Notes: generated by a model from the sequence alone, not told the origin. 64,000 nt of DNA from Chryseobacterium sp. Leaf180 (GCF_001424585.1 NZ_LMPJ01000001.1:977100-1041099); one strand, 5' to 3'. Numbered from the stretch's first letter, positions 27,301 to 36,222 are shown. Made by a program: numbers and translations.

Positions 27301-27445
27301 AAGATCTTCTCAGGGTGCCGTTTATGAGCAGAAAGATCCATTGGTGATCTACAAACAGGAATCTTTTCACCTTTTCAGTGAAATGGTAGACAAAATGAAT
27401 AAGGAAATTATATCTTTCCTTTTCAGAGGAGAAATTCCTGCATAG
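24371..27445 (+). CDS. secA: Preprotein translocase ATPase SecA
   Basis: The motor that drives unfolded preproteins through SecYEG. The 1024 aa fit Bacteroidota SecA, longer than the E. coli protein. Walker A is in [12 protein letters not shown] (near residue 195), Walker B in [16 protein letters not shown] (near 305), and the second ATPase lobe ends with [13 protein letters not shown] and [19 protein letters not shown] (near 720). An insertion of about 70 residues ([13 protein letters not shown] region) lies in the preprotein crosslinking domain. The protein ends at FRGEIPA without the Cys-rich zinc tail of many SecAs. I see no clear -7 box in the 77 bases between the upstream terminator and the ATG. 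Confidence 0.97.
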   Translation: MSFLNKVLKGFLGDKKAQDLKEVKKVVTKIKSVEPEIQKLSDDELRSKTLQFKEKIKEATSSITSQIEQTQEQIKNSGNVDEKEALFAKIETLKKESYEIEEKVLLQVLPEAFALIKETSRRWAENGEIRVTATDWDRELANAGKDFIEIQGNEAVWKSSWNAAGTPVVWDMVHYDTQFIGGVILHSGKIAEMATGEGKTLVGTLPIYLNALPARGVHVVTVNDYLAKRDSAWMGPLYQFHGMSIDCIDNHQPNSDGRRKAYNSDITYGTNNEFGFDYLRDNMVASPSELVQRELNFAIVDEVDSVLVDDARTPLIISGPVPQGDRQEFDVLKPSIDRIVEVQKKTVSGIFNEAKKLIAAGNTKEGGFKLLQAYRGLPKNRQLIKFLSESGNRALLQKVEAQYMQDNNRDMPIVDKDLYFVIEEKNNQVDLTDKGVEYMSQGNSDNNFFVLPDIGTEIAELEAKNLSKEEEFEAKEKLFSDFAEKSERVHTMSQLLKAYTLFEKDDEYVVIDGEVKIVDEQTGRIMEGRRYSDGLHQAIEAKESVKIEAATQTFATVTLQNYFRMYNKLAGMTGTAETEAGELWQIYKLDVVVIPTNRPIQRDDKQDLVYKTNREKYNAVIEEIENLTAQGRPVLVGTTSVEISQLLSKALQLRKIQHQVLNAKLHKKEAEIVAGAGQPGVVTIATNMAGRGTDIKLSKDVKEAGGLAIIGTERHDSRRVDRQLRGRAGRQGDPGSSQFYVSLEDNLMRLFGSERIAKMMDRMGHKEGEVIQHSMISKSIERAQKKVEENNFGTRKRLLEYDDVMNKQRDVIYKRRKNALFGDHLKYDIANMIFDVANSIVAKGKANGNFKDFEFEVIKNFTMESPVSENDFKNKQVPELTDLLFKAAQADYDMKLNLLKEKSFPIIENVYQNQGSMFKMIQVPFTDGIKTLTIVTDLKEAFETKCENLINDFEKNITLSIIDENWKLHLREMDDLRRSSQGAVYEQKDPLVIYKQESFHLFSEMVDKMNKEIISFLFRGEIPA

Positions 27446-27466
27446 CAAAATTTTTTATAAACTTAT

Positions 27467-27496
27467 AAACCACCTCTTTCCAGAGGTGGTTTTTTA
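27467..27496 (+). terminator. Terminator of secA
   Basis: AACCACCTCT / AGAGGTGGTT with a 4-base loop, followed by a T-run, 22 bases after the stop. Confidence 0.9.
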
Positions 27497-27513
27497 TTGT
27501 CTCATATTAACAA

Positions 27514-27529
27514 AATGACAATTATCATT
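27514..27529. promoter_or_regulatory. Candidate Fur-like operator upstream of the TonB-dependent receptor
   Basis: AATGACAATTATCATT is a near-palindrome with exact AATGA/TCATT arms and a GAxAATnATTnTC-like core reminiscent of Fur boxes. It lies 32 bases before the receptor's -7 box, where a repressor could act. The protein that binds it is inferred only from the kind of gene controlled. Confidence 0.4.
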
Positions 27530-27560
27530 TCAGTATTTTATTTAGAATAATTAAAAACAA

Positions 27561-27568
27561 TATATTTG
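27561..27568 (+). promoter_or_regulatory. -7 box of the TonB-dependent receptor gene
   Basis: TATATTTG matches TAnnTTTG and ends 15 bases before ATG 27584. The TTG at its end is not a start codon. Confidence 0.65.
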
Positions 27569-27583
27569 CACAAAATTATTCCA

Positions 27584-29794
27584 ATGAAAAAATATGTAGT
27601 TGCTGCAGGTCTTTTGTTTTCTTTCTCTGCGTTGGCGCAGGAGCAAGATTCTGCAAAAATGAAGAATATTGAAGAAGTCATCATTAATACGATCTCTAAA
27701 AAAGACAGTGAGTATTCTAATAAAATGCCGTTAAAAGCAATTGAAGATCCGCAGGTACTTTCGTCTGTAAGCAGAACGATTCTAGAAAACCAGAACATTT
27801 TCACAGTTGATGATGCGTACAGAAATGTTACCGGTTTACAGAAAATGTGGAATGCCACCAGCAGAGCCGGTGATGGTGGTGCATTTGTCGTTTTACGTGG
27901 TTTTGTGGCAAGCAGCTCCATGAGAAATGGTTTGGTGTCTCCTGTCACTACAAGTATTGATGCCATCAACTTAGAAAAACTTGAAGTATTGAAAGGTCCT
28001 TCAGGTACGCTTTATGGAAGTAATGTAGCGTCTTATGGCGGACTTATCAACAGGGTTACAAAAAAACCGAATGAAGTTTTTGGAGGAAATGTATCTTTAA
28101 TGGGCGGTAGCTACAATACCTACAGAGCTCAGGCAGATCTTAATACTCCGCTTACAAAAGATAAAAAACTGCTCTTAAGAGTCAATACCGCATATACCAA
28201 TGAAGGAAGTTTTCAAAAGACAGATCAAAAAAATTCATTTTTTGCATTTACACCTTCATTAACGTATAATGCTTCTGACAGACTGCAGTTTAATGTAGAA
28301 TACGAAATGTTCAATACCAGAGCGGTAGGCGAACAGCTGTTTTTTTACCTCTCGCCAGACGTTCTCGGTGGAATCGACAACATGAAAGATCTTGAAAATA
28401 AAGGTCTTGATTATAAACAGTCTTATTTAGGCGACGATCTTTACACTACCGCAAGAGTAAACAATGTATTCGGTCAGATAAATTACAAAATAAACAACCA
28501 GATAAAATCGTCTACCAATATCAATAACTCGCACAGTTATTCAGACGGTTTCGGTCCGTATTTCTCTGCCGGTTTAGATGCTGCCAATTCATTAACTGTT
28601 TCAAGATTTGATCAGGGTACACGAGACAGTAAAAAAAACTGGTTTCAGATTCAGCAGAATTTTAACTTTGATTATACGTTCGAGAATGGCATGAGAAACA
28701 GAACTGTTGCCGGTTTTGATTATTTAAAAACGAAAGACAGATCGCGTTTCATTTACCTGAATGTAGATGGTGGTTTTAATCCCGTTCCTGCAGTTGGAGG
28801 CGACTATTCCGGTTTTAACGGAACCGTTATGGGCGATCTTTACGGCAATCCTTCAAATATCGGGTCGTATGATATCAATGCAGATCTTAATACTTACAGC
28901 GGCTATATATCCAACGTGTTTACGCCAGTTGCAGGATTAAATTTGGTTGTTGGTCTCCGTTATGAAAATAATGATGCACAGGCGGGCAAAATCGGTACAA
29001 AACCTACCGATGCTTACAATCAGTCGGCATTTTCACCGAAAGCTGGTTTGGTCTATGAAATCGTAAAAGACAAATTTTCTGTATTCGGCAATTACCAGAA
29101 CAGTTTTAAAAGCAACGGATTTTATTTTGTTGATAATGATGCCAATCTCGCACTGTCAGAGCCTGAAAGAGCCAATCAGTTTGAGGGTGGTTTCAAAACA
29201 AATATTATTAATGGAAAGATAAATGCTACCGTAAGTTATTACGATATCAAAGCCAGAAACTATCTTGTACAAACCGGCTATGTCACAACTGATATTGCAG
29301 GTGTGCCGACTCCGGATTTTAATAAGCCCATACAAAACGCAAGCGGAGAAACTCACAGCAAAGGATTTGAGCTTGAAGTAAATGCGTATCTCGTGAAAGG
29401 ATTTTCTCTGATCGGAGGCCTTGCCTACAATGATACAACCGATTTGACATCTGGTCTCAGACCCTCCACAGCGGGTTCCCGTTGGCTTGGAAACTTTAAT
29501 GCGAGCTATCAGTTTCTGGATGGCAGTCTCAAAGGTTTAGGTTTTGGTATTGGCGGAAATTATGCCGGCGAAAATAAGATTTTAAACAACCTTGATAAGG
29601 CTACAGGTTCTGTTACAACATTCACCCTGCCTAAATTTTTTGTCCTGAATGCGAACGCATTTTATGATGCTAAAAAATTCAGAATCGGTGTGAAGGTTGA
29701 CAATTTTACCAATGAGCATTACTGGATCGGATATTCTACAGCCAATCCTCAAAAACTCATCAATGCGCTGGGAACGGTTACCTACAAATTTTAG
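27584..29794 (+). CDS. TonB-dependent siderophore receptor
   Basis: An outer-membrane ligand-gated channel of 736 aa: signal peptide MKKYVVAAGLLFSFSALAQ, a plug domain (NQNIFTVDDAYRNVTGLQKMW, VVLRGFVASSSMRNG, LEVLKGPSGTLYGS) from about residue 40 to 170, then a 22-strand barrel ending in aromatic LGTVTYKF. No carboxypeptidase-like N-terminal domain, unlike SusC proteins. The plug resembles FhuE/FoxA-type ferric-hydroxamate receptors, but the siderophore cannot be assigned. The Fur-like site and the PepSY reductase-like gene after it support a role in iron uptake. Confidence 0.9.
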   Translation: MKKYVVAAGLLFSFSALAQEQDSAKMKNIEEVIINTISKKDSEYSNKMPLKAIEDPQVLSSVSRTILENQNIFTVDDAYRNVTGLQKMWNATSRAGDGGAFVVLRGFVASSSMRNGLVSPVTTSIDAINLEKLEVLKGPSGTLYGSNVASYGGLINRVTKKPNEVFGGNVSLMGGSYNTYRAQADLNTPLTKDKKLLLRVNTAYTNEGSFQKTDQKNSFFAFTPSLTYNASDRLQFNVEYEMFNTRAVGEQLFFYLSPDVLGGIDNMKDLENKGLDYKQSYLGDDLYTTARVNNVFGQINYKINNQIKSSTNINNSHSYSDGFGPYFSAGLDAANSLTVSRFDQGTRDSKKNWFQIQQNFNFDYTFENGMRNRTVAGFDYLKTKDRSRFIYLNVDGGFNPVPAVGGDYSGFNGTVMGDLYGNPSNIGSYDINADLNTYSGYISNVFTPVAGLNLVVGLRYENNDAQAGKIGTKPTDAYNQSAFSPKAGLVYEIVKDKFSVFGNYQNSFKSNGFYFVDNDANLALSEPERANQFEGGFKTNIINGKINATVSYYDIKARNYLVQTGYVTTDIAGVPTPDFNKPIQNASGETHSKGFELEVNAYLVKGFSLIGGLAYNDTTDLTSGLRPSTAGSRWLGNFNASYQFLDGSLKGLGFGIGGNYAGENKILNNLDKATGSVTTFTLPKFFVLNANAFYDAKKFRIGVKVDNFTNEHYWIGYSTANPQKLINALGTVTYKF

Positions 29795-29839
29795 ATTTAA
29801 TCATTAAATAATGCGCCGTTCCTGATAAAATTTTCAGGG

Positions 29840-31069
29840 ATGGCTTTTGTATGTATGCGAAAAAAACATCATCATAAAAAGAAAATAAGTCCGTTTAAAA
29901 AATGGACCGGGAAGCTTCACCTCTGGCTTGGGATGGGCGTAGGGCTGCTTATCTTCATCATTTCTATAACAGGAACTCTGTTCGTTTTTAAAGATGAAAT
30001 TGAAAATTTCAGCCGGAAAGAAGTGATGTTTCATCAGGAAGAAAACATTCAGTCAAAAAATGTTTTGCCCATTCGCGTTTTAGAAAAAGCGGTAGAAAAA
30101 CAGGTTCCCGAGCCCTATAAAATTCATTGGGTAAACGTGCCGATCGACAAAAAAATGTCGTATATCTTTTATTGGTACGAACACGATACGAAGGATACAT
30201 GGAATTATTTTGATGAATTTCCGATTTACAAATCAGCCTACGTAAATCCGTATACTGGAAAAGTTTTGGGCGTTTATGACGAGAAAAACGGTTTTTTCAG
30301 TATCGTAAAATCCATCCACTGGAGTTTTCTTCTAAAACAGGATTGGGGGAAATATGTAGTGGGAATTCCTGTGATTATTTTCTTAATAATGATGATTTCC
30401 GGCATCGTGCTGTGGTGGCCAAAAAATAAAGCGGCGCGCAAGCAGCGGTTGTCATTTAAATGGAAAAACATCACCAGCTGGAAAAGAAAAAACTATGATC
30501 TTCACAGCATTCTCGGCTTTTATTCTTCAGTTTTCGGATTGATTTTCGCGATTACCGGGCTTTTTTATGCGTTCTTTATTGTACAGGGCATGATTTATTT
30601 CGCGTTTTCGGGTGGCGAAACTGCTTTCCCGGATTTTTCAAAAATCACTACCAAAGCTCCGGTTGAAGCGAGAAATGAGAGCACTTTAGATAAAGTTATC
30701 AGTACAGTTCAGGCGAAATATCCTGGGTCGTATGGTTTTTCAGTCGACCTCGGACATCCGCATCTTGATGATCACGAGCACCCAAATTTTGAGGTGTATG
30801 TGAAGCATCTCTCCTATTCTTATCATAAAAGCAGCAGTTTGATTTTTGATGAAAACTCTGGTGAACTTCTTCATACACACGATCATGCAGACAAAAATCT
30901 GGGCGAGAAAGCAGTTGCTGCAAATTACGATGTACATGTAGGATCCATTCTTGGTCTGCCTACAAAAATCATCGCCTTTATCGTCAGTATGATGCTTGCC
31001 TCACTTCCGGTGACCGGTTTCATGATCTGGTATGGCCGAAATAAAAAGAAGAAGCCTGCGCAGGCATGA
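29840..31069 (+). CDS. PepSY-associated membrane protein (siderophore reductase-like)
   Basis: A 409-aa PepSY-TM protein with four or so membrane helices: GLLIFIISITGTLFVFKDEI near residue 35, VGIPVIIFLIMMISGIVLWW near 173, YSSVFGLIFAITGLFYAFF near 226 and IIAFIVSMMLASLPVTGFMIWYG near 375. Histidines such as KLHLWLG and SIHWSFLL could bind heme, and relatives (FoxB/PiuB) release iron from siderophores at the inner membrane. It follows the receptor by 45 bases. Start: ATG 29840 or the in-frame ATG at 29855 (MRKKHHHKKK), which looks more natural. Confidence 0.8.
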   Translation: MAFVCMRKKHHHKKKISPFKKWTGKLHLWLGMGVGLLIFIISITGTLFVFKDEIENFSRKEVMFHQEENIQSKNVLPIRVLEKAVEKQVPEPYKIHWVNVPIDKKMSYIFYWYEHDTKDTWNYFDEFPIYKSAYVNPYTGKVLGVYDEKNGFFSIVKSIHWSFLLKQDWGKYVVGIPVIIFLIMMISGIVLWWPKNKAARKQRLSFKWKNITSWKRKNYDLHSILGFYSSVFGLIFAITGLFYAFFIVQGMIYFAFSGGETAFPDFSKITTKAPVEARNESTLDKVISTVQAKYPGSYGFSVDLGHPHLDDHEHPNFEVYVKHLSYSYHKSSSLIFDENSGELLHTHDHADKNLGEKAVAANYDVHVGSILGLPTKIIAFIVSMMLASLPVTGFMIWYGRNKKKKPAQA

Positions 31070-31142
31070 TATTTCAGATTAATAAACCTTTTTTAGTCTA
31101 ATCTTTTTATTAATTTTATTGACTCTAAAATTTTAAACACGA

Positions 31143-32114
31143 ATGTCAATAATAGATTTGTCAAAACAGGTGGCTTTAGGAATCGATATCGGAGGCACAA
31201 ACACAAAATTCGGTATTGTAAATCACAGAGGTCAGATTTTGGCTAAAGGAACGATTTCTACAGAAGATTATAATACACCGGAAGCCTTGATTGATGCGCT
31301 TCATGAGCAGATCGGGCCGATGATGAAGGAGCAGGGCGTGGAAGATAAAATTCAGGGAATCGGTATCGGCGCACCCAACGCAAACTATTATACAGGAACC
31401 ATTGAGCAGGCTCCCAATCTTCCATTTAAAGGCGTAATTCCATTTGCAAAACTGGTCACCGAAAAGTTTGGTTTCCCATGTAAAATGACGAACGATGCCA
31501 ATGCAGCGGCACTTGGTGAAATGCTTTACGGCGCTGCACGCGGGATGAGAGATTTCATTATGATCACTTTGGGAACAGGCGTTGGAAGCGGTATCGTTTC
31601 ATCCGGAAGTATCATCTACGGACACGACGGTTTTGCCGGCGAACTTGGTCACACTATTGTAAAGCCCGGCGGAAGAAAACACTGGAGCACGGGCTCTGAA
31701 GGAAGTTTAGAAGCCTATGCATCAGCAACAGGAATCACCATTACCGCAAAAAAAATGCGCGCCGAGTTTCCGGATTCTATGCTGAATACCTATCCTGAAG
31801 ATAAAATTGACAGCAAAACCGTGTACGAATGCGCTGAAAAGGGTGATGCTGTTGCCATTGAAGTTTTCCGATATACCGGGCAGATTTTGGGTGCCGCTCT
31901 GGCCAATTTCGTTATGTTTTCGTCACCGGAAGCGATTTTGCTTTTCGGTGGTGTTATCAAAGCGGGCGATTTTATTTTTAAACCTGCCAAACTTCACATG
32001 GAAAGAAACCTTCTTCCTATTTTCAGAAATAAGGTAAAATTGGTATTCAGTGAGCTCGATGAAGCCGATGCTGCCATTTTGGGAGCGAGTGCATTGGTCT
32101 GGGAAAATAAGTAA
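31143..32114 (+). CDS. ROK family sugar kinase-like protein lacking the zinc cysteines
   Basis: A 323-aa ROK (repressor/ORF/kinase) protein without a DNA-binding domain, so a kinase such as glucokinase. The ATP loop LGIDIGGTNTKFGIVN is at residues 12-27, the catalytic Asp is in KMTNDANAAALGEM (near 118), and GTGVGSGIVSSGSIIYGHDGFAGELGH is the ROK signature with the sugar-binding Glu and His. The usual zinc site CxCGxxGCxE is WSTGSEGSLE here (near 181): the three cysteines are W, T and S. The fold should still be a ROK kinase, but metal structuring is absent. Confidence 0.82.
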   Translation: MSIIDLSKQVALGIDIGGTNTKFGIVNHRGQILAKGTISTEDYNTPEALIDALHEQIGPMMKEQGVEDKIQGIGIGAPNANYYTGTIEQAPNLPFKGVIPFAKLVTEKFGFPCKMTNDANAAALGEMLYGAARGMRDFIMITLGTGVGSGIVSSGSIIYGHDGFAGELGHTIVKPGGRKHWSTGSEGSLEAYASATGITITAKKMRAEFPDSMLNTYPEDKIDSKTVYECAEKGDAVAIEVFRYTGQILGAALANFVMFSSPEAILLFGGVIKAGDFIFKPAKLHMERNLLPIFRNKVKLVFSELDEADAAILGASALVWENK

Positions 32115-32191
32115 ATCAGACTTTTTTTTCAGCCTATCGTCTCGCGGTGTACTTTTTGTGTAAATATGTCTGTAAAATAACAATCAATAAA

Positions 32192-32752
32192 ATGGACAAT
32201 AATAATTTAGCACAAATCACATTCGGTGGTGGTTGTTTTTGGTGCGTAGAAAGCTGTTTTAATATGCTGAATGGGGTCGAATCTGCCATCTCAGGATATT
32301 CTGGCGGACATAAAGACAATCCTACATACGAAGAAGTCTGCAATGGAAATACCGGTCACGCAGAAGTCGTTCAGATCACTTACGATCCAAAAATTATCAG
32401 TTATGAGCAATTGATGGATGTCTTTTTCTTTCTGCACGATCCTACCCAACTGAACAGACAGGGAAATGACGTCGGGACGCAGTACCGATCGGTGATTTTT
32501 TATAAAGATGATGCTGAAAAAGCAGATGCTGAAGCAGCCATAAAAAAATCTGAAGAATCAGGAAGATGGTCTGGTAAATATGTAACTGAACTGACTCAGT
32601 TTGAAAAATTCTGGCCGGCAGAACAATATCATCAGGGATATTATAATGTCAATCCAAATCAGCCATACTGCAGCGCTGTAGTCGGACCGAAAATTCAGAA
32701 ATTTAAAAAGCACTATGAGGAACTCGGCATGCTGGATCATGCTAAAATATAG
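32192..32752 (+). CDS. msrA: Peptide-methionine (S)-S-oxide reductase MsrA
   Basis: Repairs oxidised methionine; 186 aa from ATG 32192 (MDNNNLAQITFGGGCFWCVE). The catalytic GCFWC is at residues 14-18, followed by SGYSGGHKDNPTYEEVCNGNTGHAEVVQI and FFFLHDPTQLNRQGNDVGTQYRS, all strongly conserved. A C-terminal NPNQPYCSAVVGP supplies a possible recycling Cys. The longer frame from GTG 32147 adds only an implausible leader. A good terminator follows. Confidence 0.95.
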   Translation: MDNNNLAQITFGGGCFWCVESCFNMLNGVESAISGYSGGHKDNPTYEEVCNGNTGHAEVVQITYDPKIISYEQLMDVFFFLHDPTQLNRQGNDVGTQYRSVIFYKDDAEKADAEAAIKKSEESGRWSGKYVTELTQFEKFWPAEQYHQGYYNVNPNQPYCSAVVGPKIQKFKKHYEELGMLDHAKI

Positions 32753-32762
32753 TTTTTAAAAT

Positions 32763-32795
32763 AAACCCTAAACAGATGTTTAGGGTTTGTCTTTT
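32763..32795 (+). terminator. Terminator of msrA
   Basis: AAACCCTAAAC / GTTTAGGGTTT, a perfect 11-bp stem with a 4-base loop, then GTCTTTT, 11 bases after the stop. The rest of the gap to 33037 is AT-rich with no recognisable element. Confidence 0.8.
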
Positions 32796-33037
32796 GCGTG
32801 AGATTTAGAAAGTAATGAAAGCCTCCCTTCAATGGGTATTGTCTCTTCACTTAATTATGAATAAAATTAATTTAATTTAATTTTTTATTAATTCTGTTAA
32901 ATATTTTCTTAAATATCTGTGAATACCTGAAAATTTTTATCTTTACCACTCTGTTTTTAATAATGTAATGAGCTGATTTTAATCTGCCACTTAGAATTTC
33001 AAACACAGGAAAACACACTTTTGAAAAAAAATAAACC

Positions 33038-33394
33038 ATGTCTAAAAAAATTCTTCCGAAAAACGGAAAATTCATCATTACCCAACGGGCAACCCGAGAA
33101 TTTCAGTTTAATCTTAAAACGCCCGAAGGCGAACTGATCCTGATGAGCTCAGGTTTTCCCGAAAAAACAGAATGCCTTCACTGCATCGATATCGTAAGGA
33201 AAAATGCAGAGTCTGAAATGAATTTTGAGAAAAAAATTTCTGAAAGCCAACGCAATTTCTTTATTTTAAAAACGGCAAAAAGCGGCGATCTGTGCCGTAG
33301 TCAGCAGTACAGCACCGAAGAATACCTCAATGAAGGCATTCACCTTGTACAATCTGTCGCACCCATAGCAGAAATTATCGATCTTACAGTATAG
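33038..33394 (+). CDS. DUF1508 (YegP-like) small protein
   Basis: A 118-aa protein with two halves of the DUF1508 motif: GKFIITQRATREFQFNLKTPEGELILMSS (residues 7-35) and a weaker second copy (RNFFILKTAKSGDLCRSQQY, near 76). YegP-family proteins have this two-copy beta-alpha layout and an unknown role, sometimes linked to stress. It stands alone between msrA and the two-component system. Confidence 0.75.
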   Translation: MSKKILPKNGKFIITQRATREFQFNLKTPEGELILMSSGFPEKTECLHCIDIVRKNAESEMNFEKKISESQRNFFILKTAKSGDLCRSQQYSTEEYLNEGIHLVQSVAPIAEIIDLTV

Positions 33395-33428
33395 ATACAC
33401 AATCAAAAAACGTTTGCTTTCTTTTTCC

Positions 33429-33436
33429 TATTTTTG
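33429..33436 (+). promoter_or_regulatory. -7 box of the response-regulator gene
   Basis: TATTTTTG matches TAnnTTTG, 17 bases before ATG 33454; it overlaps the GTG at 33436 that would extend the ORF. Confidence 0.6.
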
Positions 33437-33453
33437 TGAAAGTGGATGTTTTT

Positions 33454-34161
33454 ATGAATAAAATTGTTCTGATCGAAGACGAAACCAGCGTTGTTTCTTT
33501 CATTAAAAAAGGCCTTCAGGAAAAAGGATATGAAATTTCGGTGGCTTTTGACGGTCTTACCGGGATTTCGCTTGTGCAGCAAAATGACTTCGATCTTGTA
33601 ATTCTCGACATTATGCTCCCGGAGATGAACGGTCTTGATGTATGTAAAGAAATCAGAAAAACCAACAAAAACGTCCCTATTTTGTTTCTCACAGCACTTG
33701 GAACATCCGAAAATATCGTTTTGGGACTTGAAAGTGGTGGCGACGATTATCTGGTAAAACCTTTTAAATTTATTGAGCTTGTCGCTAGGATAAAATCTCT
33801 GCTGAGAAGGAGCAATACGGCAGAAAAAGAAACTAGCCCAGAGCAGAACGACGATCACGACGTCATTCGCTTTGCAGATCTTTCGGTCAACGATTATACC
33901 AAAACAGTGCGGCGAGGAGGCGAAGAAGTTTCGCTCACGTCTACCGAATACAAACTCCTCATGTACTTTTTAAATAATCCTGAACGTGTCGTTTCCCGTG
34001 CAGAAATTCTCGATGCGGTTTGGGGTGTCAATTACGATCTTGGAACTAATGTCGTGGATGTTTACGTTAATTATCTCCGGAAAAAAGTGGACACACAGGA
34101 AGATAAGAAGCTTCTCCACACGGTGATCGGAATGGGTTATGTGCTGAAAAATCCACAATAA
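33454..34161 (+). CDS. OmpR-family response regulator
   Basis: A 235-aa response regulator. The receiver (residues 1-115) has the acidic pocket LIEDE, the phospho-acceptor in LVILDIMLPEMNG (Asp near 51), the Thr in LFLTALGTSE and Lys in YLVKPF. A winged-helix domain follows (VSLTSTEYKLLMYFLNNPERVVSRAEILDAVWG, VDVYVNYLRKKVD). It ends directly before the kinase ATG, so the two are cotranscribed. The DNA sites are unknown; the CATTTTAA repeats at 35594-35633 are candidates. Confidence 0.92.
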   Translation: MNKIVLIEDETSVVSFIKKGLQEKGYEISVAFDGLTGISLVQQNDFDLVILDIMLPEMNGLDVCKEIRKTNKNVPILFLTALGTSENIVLGLESGGDDYLVKPFKFIELVARIKSLLRRSNTAEKETSPEQNDDHDVIRFADLSVNDYTKTVRRGGEEVSLTSTEYKLLMYFLNNPERVVSRAEILDAVWGVNYDLGTNVVDVYVNYLRKKVDTQEDKKLLHTVIGMGYVLKNPQ

Positions 34162-35568
34162 ATGATCAAAAACGTCATAACGAATCAGACCAAAACGATG
34201 GTGCTTCTCATGGTGGTCTTTACCACGGTGATTCTGATTTTTGGTGCGTTGGTTTATTTTTCCATTGTCAATTTTTCTCATCAGCGGTTTTATGAATTAT
34301 TAAAAATCCGGACAACGACGATTGTACAGATTGAGAAAAGCAAAGAAATTCTGGATCTTCCGGAAAATTATATACTGAACGGTCTCAACGGCGAAGAACT
34401 TCCGATGGAAAGAGATTATGTTTTTGCTGTTCCTGCAAATCAGAATTTTAAAGAAATTTCACAAAAAATAAAACTGCCGGTTTCTTTCTTTAAAAATGTG
34501 CTGAAGAAAGGCGAAGAGAATTTTAATGATGAAGAGTATTACTACATTGGTCAGGCATTCAAAACCGGCGGTAAGGAATACATTGCCATCGCATCAGCAA
34601 AAAACCGTTATGTCGTAGATTATCTCGGTTTTTTGGAACGGACACTGGTTACATGTATTATTTTATCAGTTTTTTTCAGTGCTGTTTTTTCATTTTATCT
34701 TTCTAAATCTTTATTTAAACCGATTTTAAAAATCACCGGAAAAGTAAAGGAAATCAGCAGTGAAAATCTCCATCTTCGCCTTGAGCCTCAACCAGGAAAC
34801 CGCGAACTCAACGAGCTTGTGGATACTTTTAATACCATGCTGACGAGGATTGAAACCTCCTTTGAAACACAAAATCACCTTATCGGAAATGTTTCGCATG
34901 AACTTCGTACGCCGCTTACGTCGATTATGGGTGAAGCTGATGTTGCGCTGTCAATAAGCCGCAGTGCGGATGAATACAGAGATACTTTGGAAATTATTTT
35001 AGATGAAGCTGAGAAACTCGACAAGAAAATAAAAGCACTTCTGATGATTGCACAAACCGGTTTTGACGGTAAGATTCAGAAAATGGATAAAATCCGCGTC
35101 GATCAGCTTCTTTGGGATGTGATAGAAACTTCCAGAAAAATTGATTCACGTAACAATATTTATCTCGACATCAGCATGCTTCCCGATAATCCGAAAAAGC
35201 TGAAAGTGCAGGGAAATGAGCAGCTGATGCATCTCGCCGTAGCGAATATCATCAATAACGGCTGTAAATACTCAAATTTTCAGCAGGTAAAAGTTTCGCT
35301 TGGCGCGACCGACACCGATCTTTACATCATCATAAAAGATAAAGGCATTGGCATCCCAGAATCTGAGATGAACAAAATCTACGATCCCTTTTTCCGTGCC
35401 TCAAATACCAGAAACTACGAAGGTTATGGCATCGGGCTTCCGCTCGCGAGAAATATTGTGCGCATGCACAACGGTGAACTGATCGTCTCTTCCAGCGAAA
35501 ATGAAGGCACGACAGTGCAGATGCGTTTCCCGACAATTTACGCTCAGGAAAACAGAATTAAATCTTAG
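34162..35568 (+). CDS. Sensor histidine kinase
   Basis: The 468-aa partner of the upstream regulator; its ATG abuts the regulator's stop. There are two membrane helices (MVLLMVVFTTVILIFGALVYF near residue 13; TLVTCIILSVFFSAVFSFYL near 156) around a ~120-residue periplasmic sensor, then HAMP, and the dimerisation H-box in GNVSHELRTPLTSIMGE (near 249). The ATPase boxes follow: N (AVANIINNGCKYS), G1 (KDKGIGIPES) and G2 (YEGYGIGLPLARNIV). It resembles CusS/ArlS-like kinases of envelope or metal stress, but the signal is not known. Confidence 0.9.
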   Translation: MIKNVITNQTKTMVLLMVVFTTVILIFGALVYFSIVNFSHQRFYELLKIRTTTIVQIEKSKEILDLPENYILNGLNGEELPMERDYVFAVPANQNFKEISQKIKLPVSFFKNVLKKGEENFNDEEYYYIGQAFKTGGKEYIAIASAKNRYVVDYLGFLERTLVTCIILSVFFSAVFSFYLSKSLFKPILKITGKVKEISSENLHLRLEPQPGNRELNELVDTFNTMLTRIETSFETQNHLIGNVSHELRTPLTSIMGEADVALSISRSADEYRDTLEIILDEAEKLDKKIKALLMIAQTGFDGKIQKMDKIRVDQLLWDVIETSRKIDSRNNIYLDISMLPDNPKKLKVQGNEQLMHLAVANIINNGCKYSNFQQVKVSLGATDTDLYIIIKDKGIGIPESEMNKIYDPFFRASNTRNYEGYGIGLPLARNIVRMHNGELIVSSSENEGTTVQMRFPTIYAQENRIKS

Positions 35569-35593
35569 AATACTTTTTTGGAAATTCTAATCT

Positions 35594-35633
35594 CATTTTA
35601 ATCTCTCTCATTACATTTTAATTTCATTTTAAA
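35594..35633 (+). promoter_or_regulatory. Three CATTTTAA direct repeats, candidate response-regulator sites
   Basis: CATTTTAAT at 35594-35602, CATTTTAAT at 35614-35622 and CATTTTAAA at 35625-35633. The starts are 20 and 11 bases apart, about two turns and one turn of the helix, as for OmpR-type regulators binding on one face. They lie upstream of the -7 box at 35655 and 26 bases after the kinase stop, so the system may control the downstream genes. Confidence 0.45.
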
Positions 35634-35654
35634 AGGTCTCTAATCTTGTGATTA

Positions 35655-35662
35655 TAGTTTTG
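35655..35662 (+). promoter_or_regulatory. -7 box of the USP-like gene
   Basis: TAGTTTTG matches TAnnTTTG, 37 bases before the ATG at 35700 and 21 bases after the last CATTTTAA repeat. Confidence 0.55.
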
Positions 35663-35699
35663 TAGTATCAAAAAAGATAACAACACAAAATCAAGAGAT

Positions 35700-36194
35700 A
35701 TGAAGACTATTTTAATTGCCACAGACTTTTCGCTGGAATCTTTGAATATTCTGAAAAAGGTTTTAAAGGAAAAAAATGAGCAGCAGGATAATTCTCAATA
35801 CGAAATTCTGCTGGTTTCCGGCTACGATATGGGCGACTCGATTCGCGATCTTCTTTTTGGGAACAAAGCGCATATAATGGATAAAATCTGCAATAAAGAA
35901 TTTACTGAAGCCTGCAGCATCATCCGTAATAAATATCCACATCTCATTCATAAAATCCGCTGCGATATTTTTTCAGGAAGTTTTACGCGTGTTTTTGAAA
36001 ACTATCTGAAAGCTGAAAATGTAGATGAAGTGTACTACGCCACATCGCTTAACGGAAAAAATAAAAATGGCAGATTTGATCTCGTGCCTTTCATTAAAAA
36101 GGCACAAAATATTAAAAAAGAAGAAATAATCATTACATCGCCGGCATTTTTACCTGAAAAAGGCAAAATCGCTGAAGTCTTTGTAGAAGTTTGA
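35700..36194 (+). CDS. Universal-stress-protein-like small protein
   Basis: A 164-aa protein beginning MKTILIATDFSLESLNILKK, the typical first strand and helix of a UspA domain, with KYEILLVSGYD-like second strand text. The ATP-binding GxxGxxGS(S/T) motif of canonical USPs is not seen, so it may not bind nucleotide. It lies between the two-component genes and a DUF1275 gene, with a promoter that carries possible regulator repeats. A stress-linked role is inferred. Confidence 0.6.
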   Translation: MKTILIATDFSLESLNILKKVLKEKNEQQDNSQYEILLVSGYDMGDSIRDLLFGNKAHIMDKICNKEFTEACSIIRNKYPHLIHKIRCDIFSGSFTRVFENYLKAENVDEVYYATSLNGKNKNGRFDLVPFIKKAQNIKKEEIIITSPAFLPEKGKIAEVFVEV

Positions 36195-36222
36195 AATCTC
36201 TCATCATTAAAAATCAGAAATC

